Below are positions 14,367-22,031 of a stretch of DNA of 35,213 nt, in pieces; within the stretch, counting starts at the first letter, position 1; each line of letters opens with the position of its first letter. The notes beneath the pieces are model-generated. The model was not told where the DNA came from. It saw only the letters and a list, made by a program, of their open reading frames with translations, and made no database searches. The stretch comes from Streptomyces niveus (GTDB taxonomy: Bacteria; Actinomycetota; Actinomycetes; Streptomycetales; Streptomycetaceae). The position numbers and the translations under genes were made by a program. The stretch spans positions 1-35,213 of the forward strand of contig NZ_MDCR01000223.1 of assembly GCF_001723055.1 (NCBI RefSeq), written 5' to 3'.

Positions 14367-14402
14367 GGATGGTCCGCCCCGCAAGAACGGGACGGGCCAT
14401 CC
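14367..14402 (+). terminator. Hairpin attenuator between peptide gene and 149-residue gene
   Basis: GGATGGTCCGCCCCG (14367-14381) pairs with CGGGACGGGCCATCC (14388-14402) around a CAAGAA loop: 13 Watson-Crick pairs, one G-U and one mismatch, extendable by two pairs. It begins nine bases after the peptide stop and ends 22 bases before the next ATG, so partial termination is likely. Confidence 0.6.
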
Positions 14403-14423
14403 GTCAAGAAGAGAACAGAGACC

Positions 14424-14873
14424 ATGACGAGAATCGTGACCGGATCCGGACGGGTCACCGTGCTGCCGCTGCTGCACACATGGCCGGACCGGTACGGCGT
14501 CCTCGCCTACACCACGAGCGGCGCGTTCGGCGACACCGCGATCGTCGGCTACGTCCCGATCGTCGGCATCCCCGACATGCCCCTGATGGACATCGCCTCA
14601 CGGCACCAGCCGGCACGGCTGTACGGCTCCGCCGGCGGCACCGGCTTCGCCGAGGCGTGCTGGCTCATGTGCGTGGGCTGGAGCGGACGCCTCATCCGCA
14701 AGCCCGGCACCCTTGAACTGGCCGACGTGGCATGGTCGCTGGAGGTCGACGGCACCACCAATCTCTTCAAGACGATGTACGGGCACGAACAGCTGCACGT
14801 CGGCCGCATCACCCTGGCCGACCCCGAACTGATGGCACAGGCCCGCACCGTGGTGTCGCGGCTGACGGGGTGA
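14424..14873 (+). CDS. Hypothetical protein downstream of the peptide gene
   Basis: 149 residues from ATG at 14424, behind a purine-rich stretch; the frame extends upstream but would run through the peptide gene and hairpin. Visible elements include GAFGDTAIVGYVPIVGIPDMP, GTGFAEACWLMCVGW with two cysteines, and a helical C-terminus (LADPELMAQARTVVSRL). No signal peptide, transmembrane helix or known motif was recognised. Because it follows the peptide gene behind an attenuator it may act on or with that peptide; this is inference only. Confidence 0.7.
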   Translation: MTRIVTGSGRVTVLPLLHTWPDRYGVLAYTTSGAFGDTAIVGYVPIVGIPDMPLMDIASRHQPARLYGSAGGTGFAEACWLMCVGWSGRLIRKPGTLELADVAWSLEVDGTTNLFKTMYGHEQLHVGRITLADPELMAQARTVVSRLTG

Positions 14874-14988
14874 CAGCGCGGCCGTGCGGCGAGGAGCCCG
14901 TCCGCGCGTAGAGCCGCCGTTGGGCGCACCAGCGATCACCAGGGATAAGGACTGGTGCGCTCACGTGCCGAGGCCCAGGATGATCCCC

Positions 14989-17037
14989 ATGCCTGAATCC
15001 ACATCCACCGCCTTCCACGACCTGGCGGCGTTCATCGCGCTGCCACGCGTCTCCTCGCTGGCCCTGTCTCCCGACGGAACCCGTCTGGTGACCGTGGTCC
15101 AGGAACTCTCCGCCGACGGCACCCGGTTCATCGGCGCACTCTGGGACGTCGACCCGTCCGGTGAACGTCCGGCCCGGCGTCTCACCCGCTCCGGGCGCGG
15201 TGAGTCCGCGCCCGCGTTCCAGCCGGACGGGACCCTGCTGTTCCTCTCCGCCCGGCCCGTCGCCGATCCCGGTGAGTCCGACGACGACAAGCGGGAAGCG
15301 GCGCTCTGGAGCCTGCCCGCGGGCGGCGGCGAGGCAGCGCGACTGCTGGCCAGGCCCGGTGGGATCGACGAGTACGTGACCGCCGCCGGGGCGTCCCGGA
15401 TCGGCCTGGTGGCCTCCCGGCTGACCGGAGCGACCGACACCGAGCAGGACGAGCGGCTGCGCGAGGCCCGGCAGAAGGCCAAGGTGTCGGCGATCCTGCA
15501 CGAGTCGGCGCCGGTACGCAGGTGGGACCACGACCTCGGTCCGGGCGTCCCGCGTGTGTTCACCGTGCCGGACCCCACCGCCGGGCCGTCCGCCGAGCCG
15601 GTGGACTGCGGGGAACGCCGGCTCGACGCCTACCAGGGGATCGCGCTCTCCCCCGACGGCTCGCTGATCGCCTACGGAGCGGCTGTCGGCACGCGACCCG
15701 ACACGATCCGCTCGGCGGTCGTCGTGGCCGACGCCGCGACAGGCAAGCGGCTGCGGGTACTTGAGTCCCCGGACGCCGAGTTCGGCGCGCCCGCCTTCAC
15801 CCCGGACGGCCGGTCCCTGGTCTGCACCCGCGCGCGGCGGACCACCTGGGAGGCTCCCGCCGACGTCACGCTGTGGCTGGTGGACGACATCACCGACGAG
15901 CAGGACGCGGGGCGCGATCTGCTGCCCGATCTCGACCTGTGGCCGGGCGCCGCCGTCGTCTCCCCGGTGCCCGGCGACGACGGCACGCCGGTGGTCTACT
16001 TCACCGCCGACCGGGTCGGGCACGCGCCGGTCTTCCGACTCGCCACCGGCAGCGGCGAGTTGGTGGCGCTCACCGCCTCCGGCGCGTACTCCGACGTGGT
16101 CGTGGCTCCGGACGGCCGCAGCGTGTACGCGCTGCGCTCGGCCGTGGACAGCCCGCCGGCTCCCGTACGCCTCGACGCCGGGGCACCCGACCAGCAGCCG
16201 GCGCCGCTGCCGTGCCCCGGACAGGTGGGCGCGCTGCCCGGCAGCCTCACCGAGGTGCGTACCACCGCCGAGGACGGGACCGCGCTGCGCGCCTGGCTCG
16301 TGCTGCCGCCGGGCGCCGAATCCGCCGCCCCCGCGCCCCTGTTGCTGTGGGTGCACGGTGGCCCGGAGACCAGCTGGAACGCCTGGCACTGGCGGTGGAA
16401 CCCCTGGGTGGCGGCCGCCGCCGGTTACGCCGTACTGCTGCCGGACCCGGCGCTGTCGACCGGCTACGGGCAGCGGATGCACGAGCGCGGCTGGGCGCAC
16501 TGGGGCGGCGCGCCGTACGAGGACCTGATGGCGCTGACCGACACCGCCCTGCTGCGCGGCGACCTCGACGCCGGGCGTACGGCGATGATGGGCGGCTCCT
16601 ACGGGGGCTACATGGCCAACTGGATGGCCACCCATACCGACCGCTTCAAGGCGATCGTCTCCCACGCGGGCCTGTGGAACATGTACAGCTTCGCGGGGGT
16701 CACCGACTTCCCGTCCTACTGGATGCGGCGGCAGGGCGACCCGCTGGAGCGCACCGAGCGGTACGAGCGCGAGTCCCCGCATCCGGGGGCCGCGAAGATC
16801 AGCACGCCGATGCTGGTGATCCACGGCGACAAGGACTACCGGGTACCGATCGGCGAGGCCCTGGCGCTCTGGAACGACCTGGCGCGGTTCGAGGTCCCTG
16901 CGAAGTTCCTGTACTTCCCCGACGAGGGGCACTGGATCGTCAAGCCGAACAATGTCCAGCTCTGGTACAGCACGGTGCTGAACTTCCTGGCGCATCATGT
17001 GCTCGACGAGCCGTGGGAGCGACCGGAGTTGGTCTGA
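14989..17037 (+). CDS. S9-family prolyl-oligopeptidase-like serine peptidase
   Basis: 682 residues from ATG at 14989; ATG at 14980 is an alternative. The N-terminal ~400 residues form a beta-propeller with repeats such as LALSPDGTRLV, IALSPDGSLIAYG and FTPDGRSLVC. The C-terminal alpha/beta-hydrolase holds the triad S537 (GGSYGGYMAN), D616 (HGDKDYRVP) and H648 (DEGHWI). There is no signal peptide, so it is a cytoplasmic acylaminoacyl- or dipeptidyl-peptidase-type enzyme acting on short peptides. It lies downstream of the peptide/149-residue genes in the same direction with a 115-bp gap; a link with peptide processing is possible but not supported. Confidence 0.93.
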   Translation: MPESTSTAFHDLAAFIALPRVSSLALSPDGTRLVTVVQELSADGTRFIGALWDVDPSGERPARRLTRSGRGESAPAFQPDGTLLFLSARPVADPGESDDDKREAALWSLPAGGGEAARLLARPGGIDEYVTAAGASRIGLVASRLTGATDTEQDERLREARQKAKVSAILHESAPVRRWDHDLGPGVPRVFTVPDPTAGPSAEPVDCGERRLDAYQGIALSPDGSLIAYGAAVGTRPDTIRSAVVVADAATGKRLRVLESPDAEFGAPAFTPDGRSLVCTRARRTTWEAPADVTLWLVDDITDEQDAGRDLLPDLDLWPGAAVVSPVPGDDGTPVVYFTADRVGHAPVFRLATGSGELVALTASGAYSDVVVAPDGRSVYALRSAVDSPPAPVRLDAGAPDQQPAPLPCPGQVGALPGSLTEVRTTAEDGTALRAWLVLPPGAESAAPAPLLLWVHGGPETSWNAWHWRWNPWVAAAAGYAVLLPDPALSTGYGQRMHERGWAHWGGAPYEDLMALTDTALLRGDLDAGRTAMMGGSYGGYMANWMATHTDRFKAIVSHAGLWNMYSFAGVTDFPSYWMRRQGDPLERTERYERESPHPGAAKISTPMLVIHGDKDYRVPIGEALALWNDLARFEVPAKFLYFPDEGHWIVKPNNVQLWYSTVLNFLAHHVLDEPWERPELV

Positions 17038-17090
17038 CGGGCCGGCGGGTGGCGGCGGGACTCCCCGAACGGCCTCCGGAACTCGATAAA

Positions 17091-17096
17091 TAGACT
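17091..17096 (+). promoter_or_regulatory. Candidate -10 box giving a leaderless mRNA
   Basis: TAGACT (TANNNT) lies six bases before the ATG at 17103, in a locally A/T-rich stretch (GATAAATAGACT), and no Shine-Dalgarno is present. This places the transcription start on the start codon. The -35 element is not clear. Confidence 0.4.
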
Positions 17097-17102
17097 TGCC
17101 CC

Positions 17103-18050
17103 ATGAGTTTCCTCCGGCCGGAATCCGCCGCCTCCCACACCCCCCACGATCCCCACCTGACCGCGCTCACCGTCGAACAGGCCAACCGGTTAAGGGAGTT
17201 GGTACGGGAGTACCACGCCCGGCACGGGAACTCCGTCACGGTCGACGGCGACACGGTGCACTCGGCCAGGGGCACCCAGGCGCTGTACAACGTCGCCGAG
17301 CTGTGCCGGCGCGCCGAGCCGGACGCCTGGGCGGGGATCGTGGAGCACCACTTCAACGCCCTTGACATCGCGACGCGTTCAGCCGAGTCGGGCGCCGGCC
17401 CCGGCAGCGCGGTGGGAGCCGAGGACATACGCGGGAGCGTGTATCTGCGGCTCGTGCCCGACGACGCCTTCCCCGCCGAGGCCCTGTCGTCGTTCAGCTA
17501 CGCACGGCATGTGGCGACCGGGCTGCTCGAAGTGCTCGCGCTGGACCTGCCCGATTCGGTGCGGCTACTGGGCGACCAGGACGTCGCGGGCGCGGGACTT
17601 GAGGAACTGCGCGCGGCCGGGCGCGCCAATCTGGTCGATGAGCCCGTCGACTACGACGTCACACGGACGGACAGCGGCGCGATCCAGCATCTCGTGTCCG
17701 GCGGTTCGATGTTCGTCGCGAGCAAGGCTCTGGTCCTGGACGATGTGGCACGGTCCCTGACCGGACGCGAACTCCCCGACGAGGGAGCCCTGTTCACCGT
17801 ACCCAGCAGGCACTTCCTGGTCTTCCACCCGCTGGAGGACGCGAACGCGGTCGGTGCGATCAACGATCTCGCCGCGTTCGGGCTCGGCGCGCACCAGGAC
17901 AATCCCGGGCCGCTCTCGCCCCGGATCTACTGGTGGCACAAGGGCGTTGTCACCTGTCTGACGGAGATCGACGACGCGACGATGTCTTTCTCCGTCGTCC
18001 CGCCGGACGAGCTGATGACGATCCTGCGCCGCCTCAACGGCGCGGGCTGA
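17103..18050 (+). CDS. Hypothetical cytoplasmic protein
   Basis: 315 residues. LTVEQANRLRELVREYHARHG and LYNVAELCRRAEPDAWAGIVEHHFNALD form a helical N-terminal part. The C-terminal half is mixed alpha/beta (RGSVYLRLVPDD, SRHFLVFHPLEDANAVGAINDLAAFG, PRIYWWHKGVVTCLTEIDDATMSFSVVPP). No catalytic motif or membrane segment is visible. It resembles conserved streptomycete hypothetical proteins. The gene seems to have its own promoter and probably a leaderless message. It is convergent with the exporter gene, 19 bp away. Confidence 0.82.
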   Translation: MSFLRPESAASHTPHDPHLTALTVEQANRLRELVREYHARHGNSVTVDGDTVHSARGTQALYNVAELCRRAEPDAWAGIVEHHFNALDIATRSAESGAGPGSAVGAEDIRGSVYLRLVPDDAFPAEALSSFSYARHVATGLLEVLALDLPDSVRLLGDQDVAGAGLEELRAAGRANLVDEPVDYDVTRTDSGAIQHLVSGGSMFVASKALVLDDVARSLTGRELPDEGALFTVPSRHFLVFHPLEDANAVGAINDLAAFGLGAHQDNPGPLSPRIYWWHKGVVTCLTEIDDATMSFSVVPPDELMTILRRLNGAG

Positions 18051-18069
18051 CGGGCGGGCGCCGCAGGCC

Positions 18070-18753
18070 CTACGCGCCGCTGAGCGACAGCTTCGCGGCG
18101 AAGCCCAGGAACAGCGCGCCGACCGCCGAGGTCGCCGCCGCCGAGAGGCGCTTGCGGCGGCGGAAGGCCGTGGCGAGCCAGGTGCCGCCGAAGATCAGGG
18201 CCGTGAGGTAGAGGAGGCTGACGACCTGCGCTATCGCGCCGAGCACCAGGAACGACAGGGCGGGATAAGCGTAGGTCGGGTCGACGAACTGCACGAAGAA
18301 GGAGATGAAGAAGAGGATCGCCTTCGGGTTGAACAGACAGATCACGAAGGCGCGCCGGAACGGCCGCTCGTCCTCGGCCGGGCCTTCGGTGCCCGCGGGG
18401 CCCGCCTCGGCGGCCACCACCGGCTCGTCGTCCGGCACGCTCTCGTGGCGCGCGCGCCACATCGACCAGGCCGCGCGCATCATGCCGACGGCCAGATAGG
18501 TCAGATAGCCGGCGCCCGCGTACTTCACGACGGAGAAGGCCAGTTCGTTGGCCTGGAGCAGCGAGGCGACGCCCGCCGCCGAAAGCACCATCAGCACGGT
18601 GTCACCGCAGAAGACACCGGCGGCGCCCCGGTAGCCCGCGCGTACGCCCCGTCGGGCGGCCAGCGAGAGCACGTAGATCGAGTTCGGCCCCGGCAACAGA
18701 ATGATCATGATGACGCCGACGAGATAGGTCGGCAGCTCTATCGCACCCAGCAT
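18070..18753 (-). CDS. LysE/RhtB-family amino-acid exporter (LeuE-like)
   Basis: 227 residues from ATG at 18753; upstream in-frame codons to 18801 would add a basic non-membrane stretch. It has five to six transmembrane helices, with the family signature IILLPGPNSIYVLSLAARRG near the N-terminus, FCGDTVLMVLSAAGVASLL, and a second-half AFVICLFNPKAILFFISFFVQF. The hydrophilic loop between (about 110-140) is acidic. The protein would export amino acids such as leucine by proton motive force. No clear Shine-Dalgarno is seen. It lies upstream of the NGG-convergent hypothetical gene and downstream of mutA. Confidence 0.88.
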   Translation of the reverse strand: MLGAIELPTYLVGVIMIILLPGPNSIYVLSLAARRGVRAGYRGAAGVFCGDTVLMVLSAAGVASLLQANELAFSVVKYAGAGYLTYLAVGMMRAAWSMWRARHESVPDDEPVVAAEAGPAGTEGPAEDERPFRRAFVICLFNPKAILFFISFFVQFVDPTYAYPALSFLVLGAIAQVVSLLYLTALIFGGTWLATAFRRRKRLSAAATSAVGALFLGFAAKLSLSGA

Positions 18754-18843
18754 GCGGCGGAGTATGGCACGCGCCGCCGAGCGCCGACGAGACGTTTCCA
18801 TCCCTCGGACCGGGGGCCGCGGGGTCGTCGTCGGCGGCGCGCG

Positions 18844-20454
18844 TCAGAACGTGTCCGTCGGCACGTACGCCCCCCACACCTCCCGCAGCGCGTCGCACAC
18901 CTCCCCCACCGTCGCCCGCGCCTTGAGCGCGCGCTTCATCGGGTACAGCACGTTGTCCGTACTCCCCGCCGCCGCCCGCCGCAGCTCCGCCAGCGCCGCG
19001 TCCACCTCGTCCTGGTCGCGCTCCGCGCGCAACGCCGCCAGCCGGGCCGCCTGCCGGGCCTCGATCGCCGGGTCGACGCGCAGCGGCTCGTACGGCTCCT
19101 CCTCGTCCAGCCGGAAGCGGTTGACGCCGACCACGACGCGCTCCCCGCTGTCCGTCTCGCGCGCGACGGCGTACGCGCTCCGCTCGATCTCGCCCTTCTG
19201 GAAGCCGCGCTCGATCGCCTCGACGGCGCCGCCCAGGTCCTCGACGCGGGTCATCAGCGCCAGCACCGCCGCCTCAAGGTCGTCGGTCATCCTCTCGACG
19301 GCGTACGACCCTGCGAACGGGTCGACGGTCGCGGTGACATCGGTCTCGTACGCCAGCACCTGCTGCGTACGCAGCGCGAGGCGCGCCGACTTGTCCGTGG
19401 GGAGCGCGAGTGCCTCGTCGAAGGAGTTGGTGTGCAGCGACTGCGTACCGCCGAGGACGGCGGCCAGCCCCTGCACCGCCACCCGTACGAGGTTTACCTC
19501 GGGCTGTTGCGCGGTGAGCTGCACTCCCGCCGTCTGGGTGTGGAAGCGGAGCATCAGGGACTTGGGATTGCGCGCGCCGAATTCCTCGCGCATGACCGTG
19601 GCCCAAATACGGCGCGCGGCACGGAATTTGGCCACTTCTTCGAGAACTGTCGTACGCGCGACGAAGAAGAAGGACAGTCTCGGCGCGAAGTCGTCCACCT
19701 CCATTCCGGCGGAGATCGCGGTGCGGACGTATTCGATGCCGTCCGCCAGGGTGAACGCGATCTCTTGCGCGGGCGTCGCTCCCGCCTCGGCCATGTGATA
19801 GCCGGAGATCGAGATCGTGTTCCAGCGGGGAATCTCCGTACGGCAGTACTGGAAAATGTCCGCGATCAGTCGCAGTGACGGTTTCGGCGGGAAAATGTAA
19901 GTACCGCGCGCGATGTACTCCTTGAGTACGTCGTTCTGCACCGTGCCCGTCAGCGCGGTGGCCGGTACGCCCTGCTCCTCGGCGACGAGTTGGTAGAGCA
20001 GCAGCAGAAGCGCGGCCGGTGCGTTGATCGTCATCGACGTGGAGACCTGGTCCAGCGGGATGCCGTCGAAGAGGATCCGCATGTCGTCGACGGAGTCGAT
20101 GGCGACCCCGACCTTGCCGACCTCGCCGCTCGCGATCGGCGCGTCGCTGTCGTGCCCCATCTGGGTCGGCAGGTCGAACGCGACGGAGAGCCCGGTCGTG
20201 CCGTGGCCGATCAGCTGCCGGTAGCGGGCGTTGGACTCGGCGGCGGTGCCGAACCCCGCGTACTGGCGCATGGTCCACGGCCGGCCCGTGTACATCGAGG
20301 GGTAGACGCCTCGGGTGTACGGGTACGAGCCCGGCTCGCCGAGCCGCTCGGCCGGGTCCCAGCCGGTCAGCGCTTCGGGGCCGTAGACCGGCTCGACCGG
20401 CACACCGCTCTCCGTGCGCCGCGTCGCTTCCTCGTCACCGGGCTGGTACGCCAT
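18844..20454 (-). CDS. mutA2: Acyl-CoA mutase large subunit, methylmalonyl-CoA type, lacking the B12 domain
   Basis: 536 residues. Strong match to the catalytic TIM-barrel of coenzyme-B12 mutases: [69 protein letters not shown]. Substrate-determining positions are Y65 (RQYAGF) and R183 (EYIARGTY), equivalent to Y89 and R207 of methylmalonyl-CoA mutase; isobutyryl-CoA mutases have Phe and Gln there. Catalytic Y219/H220 are present. The C-terminal ~130-residue cobalamin domain (DxHxxG) is absent, so a separate small subunit must supply B12; none is in this window. The enzyme would interconvert succinyl-CoA and methylmalonyl-CoA. The gene symbol follows S. coelicolor usage from memory. Confidence 0.88.
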   Translation of the reverse strand: MAYQPGDEEATRRTESGVPVEPVYGPEALTGWDPAERLGEPGSYPYTRGVYPSMYTGRPWTMRQYAGFGTAAESNARYRQLIGHGTTGLSVAFDLPTQMGHDSDAPIASGEVGKVGVAIDSVDDMRILFDGIPLDQVSTSMTINAPAALLLLLYQLVAEEQGVPATALTGTVQNDVLKEYIARGTYIFPPKPSLRLIADIFQYCRTEIPRWNTISISGYHMAEAGATPAQEIAFTLADGIEYVRTAISAGMEVDDFAPRLSFFFVARTTVLEEVAKFRAARRIWATVMREEFGARNPKSLMLRFHTQTAGVQLTAQQPEVNLVRVAVQGLAAVLGGTQSLHTNSFDEALALPTDKSARLALRTQQVLAYETDVTATVDPFAGSYAVERMTDDLEAAVLALMTRVEDLGGAVEAIERGFQKGEIERSAYAVARETDSGERVVVGVNRFRLDEEEPYEPLRVDPAIEARQAARLAALRAERDQDEVDAALAELRRAAAGSTDNVLYPMKRALKARATVGEVCDALREVWGAYVPTDTF

Positions 20455-20575
20455 TCGCTCCGCCTCCGTCGCTCACCGTGTCAGCGCGTCCATCATGGGG
20501 GCGCCGCCGTCGGGGAGATATGACCGTCCGGGAGTGTCGGCGCACTTGTGCCCGCGTCTCGGCTGCTGACTGAGC

Positions 20576-20619
20576 TTGCTCCCTGCTTGCTCCTTGCCTG
20601 CTCCTTGCTTGCTCCTTCC
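20576..20619. repeat. Four tandem 11-bp repeats
   Basis: TTGCTCCCTGC, TTGCTCCTTGC, CTGCTCCTTGC and TTGCTCCTTCC follow without gaps. This is a short minisatellite in noncoding DNA about 270 bp upstream of the transpeptidase start, likely variable between strains. Confidence 0.85.
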
Positions 20620-20720
20620 GGCTTCGGGTTTGGCGTTTCCGGATTCGCGTGGTTGCGCGCGGCGGTGTCCGTCAGGAAGGCTCTCCGGTCGGGACGCGCT
20701 TTCCTTCTCCGCGGCCGGAG

Positions 20721-20836
20721 CAAGAATTCGGACGCGGTTAAGTTTTTACGCGAAGACAGCGTCGTCCGGGCAACCGGAACGGGCTCTCAGCTGTCTCAAG
20801 AGATGCGTGCCGTCCCGGACGGCCCATGGATTCTTG
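20721..20836 (+). ncRNA. Candidate structured leader RNA of the L,D-transpeptidase gene
   Basis: CAAGAAT (20721-20727) can close with ATTCTTG (20830-20836), enclosing several stems. CGCG/CGCG at 20733-20736 and 20749-20752 encloses GTTAAGTTTTTA. AGACAGC (20754-20760) pairs with GCTGTCT (20790-20796), and inside it TCCGG-GCAA-CCGGA (20765-20778) is a GNRA-type tetraloop hairpin. GCCGTC-CCG-GACGGC lies at 20809-20823. Together this looks like a multibranched domain ending 54 bases before the TTG start. Not matched to a known riboswitch; chance pairing in GC-rich DNA is possible. Confidence 0.35.
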
Positions 20837-20889
20837 ATCATTTCGGTTACTCGCCATCGGACAGCTCAGTGGCAGACAGGGGGACGAAG

Positions 20890-21834
20890 TTGCCCAGTAC
20901 ATCAACGCGCACGGGGACGCGACGGACGCGACGCCCGCGTACGGCCACGCTCCGCGTCGCGCTCGCCACCGGAGCCGTACTCGCCGTCACCGTCGGCTGT
21001 TCGGCGCAGGTGGTGACCGACCCGGCGGGCGCCGCCGACGACAAGCCGGGCGGCGGCACCGGTACCGGCGTGCGGATCGAACCGACGGAGCCCGCGTCGA
21101 GCAGCCCGTCCGCCGAACCGGCAGCCGCGTCGAAGCCGCCGGCCACGCCGGCCGCGAAGCCGTCGAAGAGCGCGAGCGAGAAGCCCGCGCCGCCGAAGCC
21201 GAAGACCGTCATGGCGAGCGGCGCCGAGGGCGACCAGGTCCGTGAACTCCAGGCCAGACTCCGGCAGATCGCCCACTTCAACCGGGCGCCCACCGGCTAC
21301 TACGGCTCCGTCACCGCCACGGCCGTCTCGTCTTTCCAGGCCAAGCGCGGGCTGCCGCAAACCGGCACGACGGACACTGTCACCTGGCAGAAGCTGCTCG
21401 GCATGACGAAGAAGCCGACCGCGGCCGAACTGCGCCCGCCGGCCGCCGTGAAGCCGGCGCCGAAGCCGGATCCGCGGTGCATGACGGGCCGGGTGCTGTG
21501 CATCAGCAAGAACAGCCGGTCGCTGTCCTGGATGATCGACGGCAAGGTGCTGTCGACGATGGACGTCCGGTTCGGCTCGCAGTACACGCCGACCCGCGAG
21601 GGCACGTTCAAGGTCGGGTGGAAGTCCCGGGACCATGTCTCGACGCTGTACGACACCCCGATGCCGTACGCGATGTTCTTCAGCGGCGGGCAGGCGGTGC
21701 ACTACTCGGCGGACTTCGCGGCGCGGGGTTACAGCGGCGCGTCGCACGGCTGCGTCAATGTGCGGGACAAGAAGAAGATCGCGGCGCTGTTCGACGAGGT
21801 GCGGACCGGCGACAAGGTCGTCGTCTACAAGTAG
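20890..21834 (+). CDS. L,D-transpeptidase lipoprotein with peptidoglycan-binding domain
   Basis: 314 residues from TTG at 20890, chosen because AGGGGGAC stands five bases upstream and a basic leader (RTGTRRTRRPRTATLR) and hydrophobic segment then lead into a VTVGC lipobox-like cysteine. GTG at 20869 and ATG at 20803 are in frame but lack ribosome sites. A Pro/Ala/Lys-rich linker is followed by a PG_binding_1 domain (GDQVRELQARLRQI, YYGSVTATAVSSFQAKRGLP) and a YkuD catalytic domain with C288 in SHGCVNVRD. It would form 3-3 cross-links in peptidoglycan outside the membrane. It may be controlled by the leader RNA described at 20721-20836. Confidence 0.9.
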   Translation: MPSTSTRTGTRRTRRPRTATLRVALATGAVLAVTVGCSAQVVTDPAGAADDKPGGGTGTGVRIEPTEPASSSPSAEPAAASKPPATPAAKPSKSASEKPAPPKPKTVMASGAEGDQVRELQARLRQIAHFNRAPTGYYGSVTATAVSSFQAKRGLPQTGTTDTVTWQKLLGMTKKPTAAELRPPAAVKPAPKPDPRCMTGRVLCISKNSRSLSWMIDGKVLSTMDVRFGSQYTPTREGTFKVGWKSRDHVSTLYDTPMPYAMFFSGGQAVHYSADFAARGYSGASHGCVNVRDKKKIAALFDEVRTGDKVVVYK

Positions 21835-21843
21835 CGGTTGAGA

Positions 21844-21882
21844 GGCGCGGGCGGGACCGGGGGAACGTATCCCGCCCGCGCC
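21844..21882. terminator. Perfect 13-bp stem terminator after the L,D-transpeptidase gene
   Basis: GGCGCGGGCGGGA (21844-21856) pairs exactly with TCCCGCCCGCGCC (21870-21882) around a 13-base loop, ten bases after the stop codon. It probably serves this gene and possibly the convergent one at 22032-23165. Confidence 0.85.
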
Positions 21883-22031
21883 AATTGTGCGTCGAGCCGA
21901 AGGTACGGGGGGAACCCCGGCTCAGACGCGGCCGATGACCAGTCGGCTCACTCTCTACTGCGCCACAGCGCGAAAAAACGTCACACTCGGGTCTGAGGAG
22001 CCGATCCTGGCCGAAAATCGCGCCTCGGCGA

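Larger units (their letters stand above)
20455..20889. other. 435-bp intergenic region between mutase and L,D-transpeptidase
   Basis: No convincing gene. An in-frame extension of the transpeptidase ORF runs through it but lacks a start with a ribosome site. The region holds a 4-copy 11-bp tandem repeat (20576-20619) and, further right, a stretch able to fold into several hairpins (20721-20836). It is A/T-richer than its surroundings in places (GGTTAAGTTTTTACG). Promoters for both divergent genes must lie here. Confidence 0.7.

Noticed and set aside
14809..16998. Minus-strand frame of 729 codons
   Set aside because: It is antisense to the S9 peptidase, whose triad and propeller repeats are clear. 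The predicted protein has no motif.
20548..20889. N-terminal extension of the L,D-transpeptidase to 20548
   Set aside because: The extension spans the tandem repeat and foldable leader. Its start codons lack ribosome sites, and it would bury the lipoprotein signal in the middle of the protein.
20455..20889. c-di-AMP (ydaO) riboswitch
   Set aside because: The region can fold, and the gene type would fit, but I could not match the conserved core of that class by eye. Kept only as an unclassified candidate.
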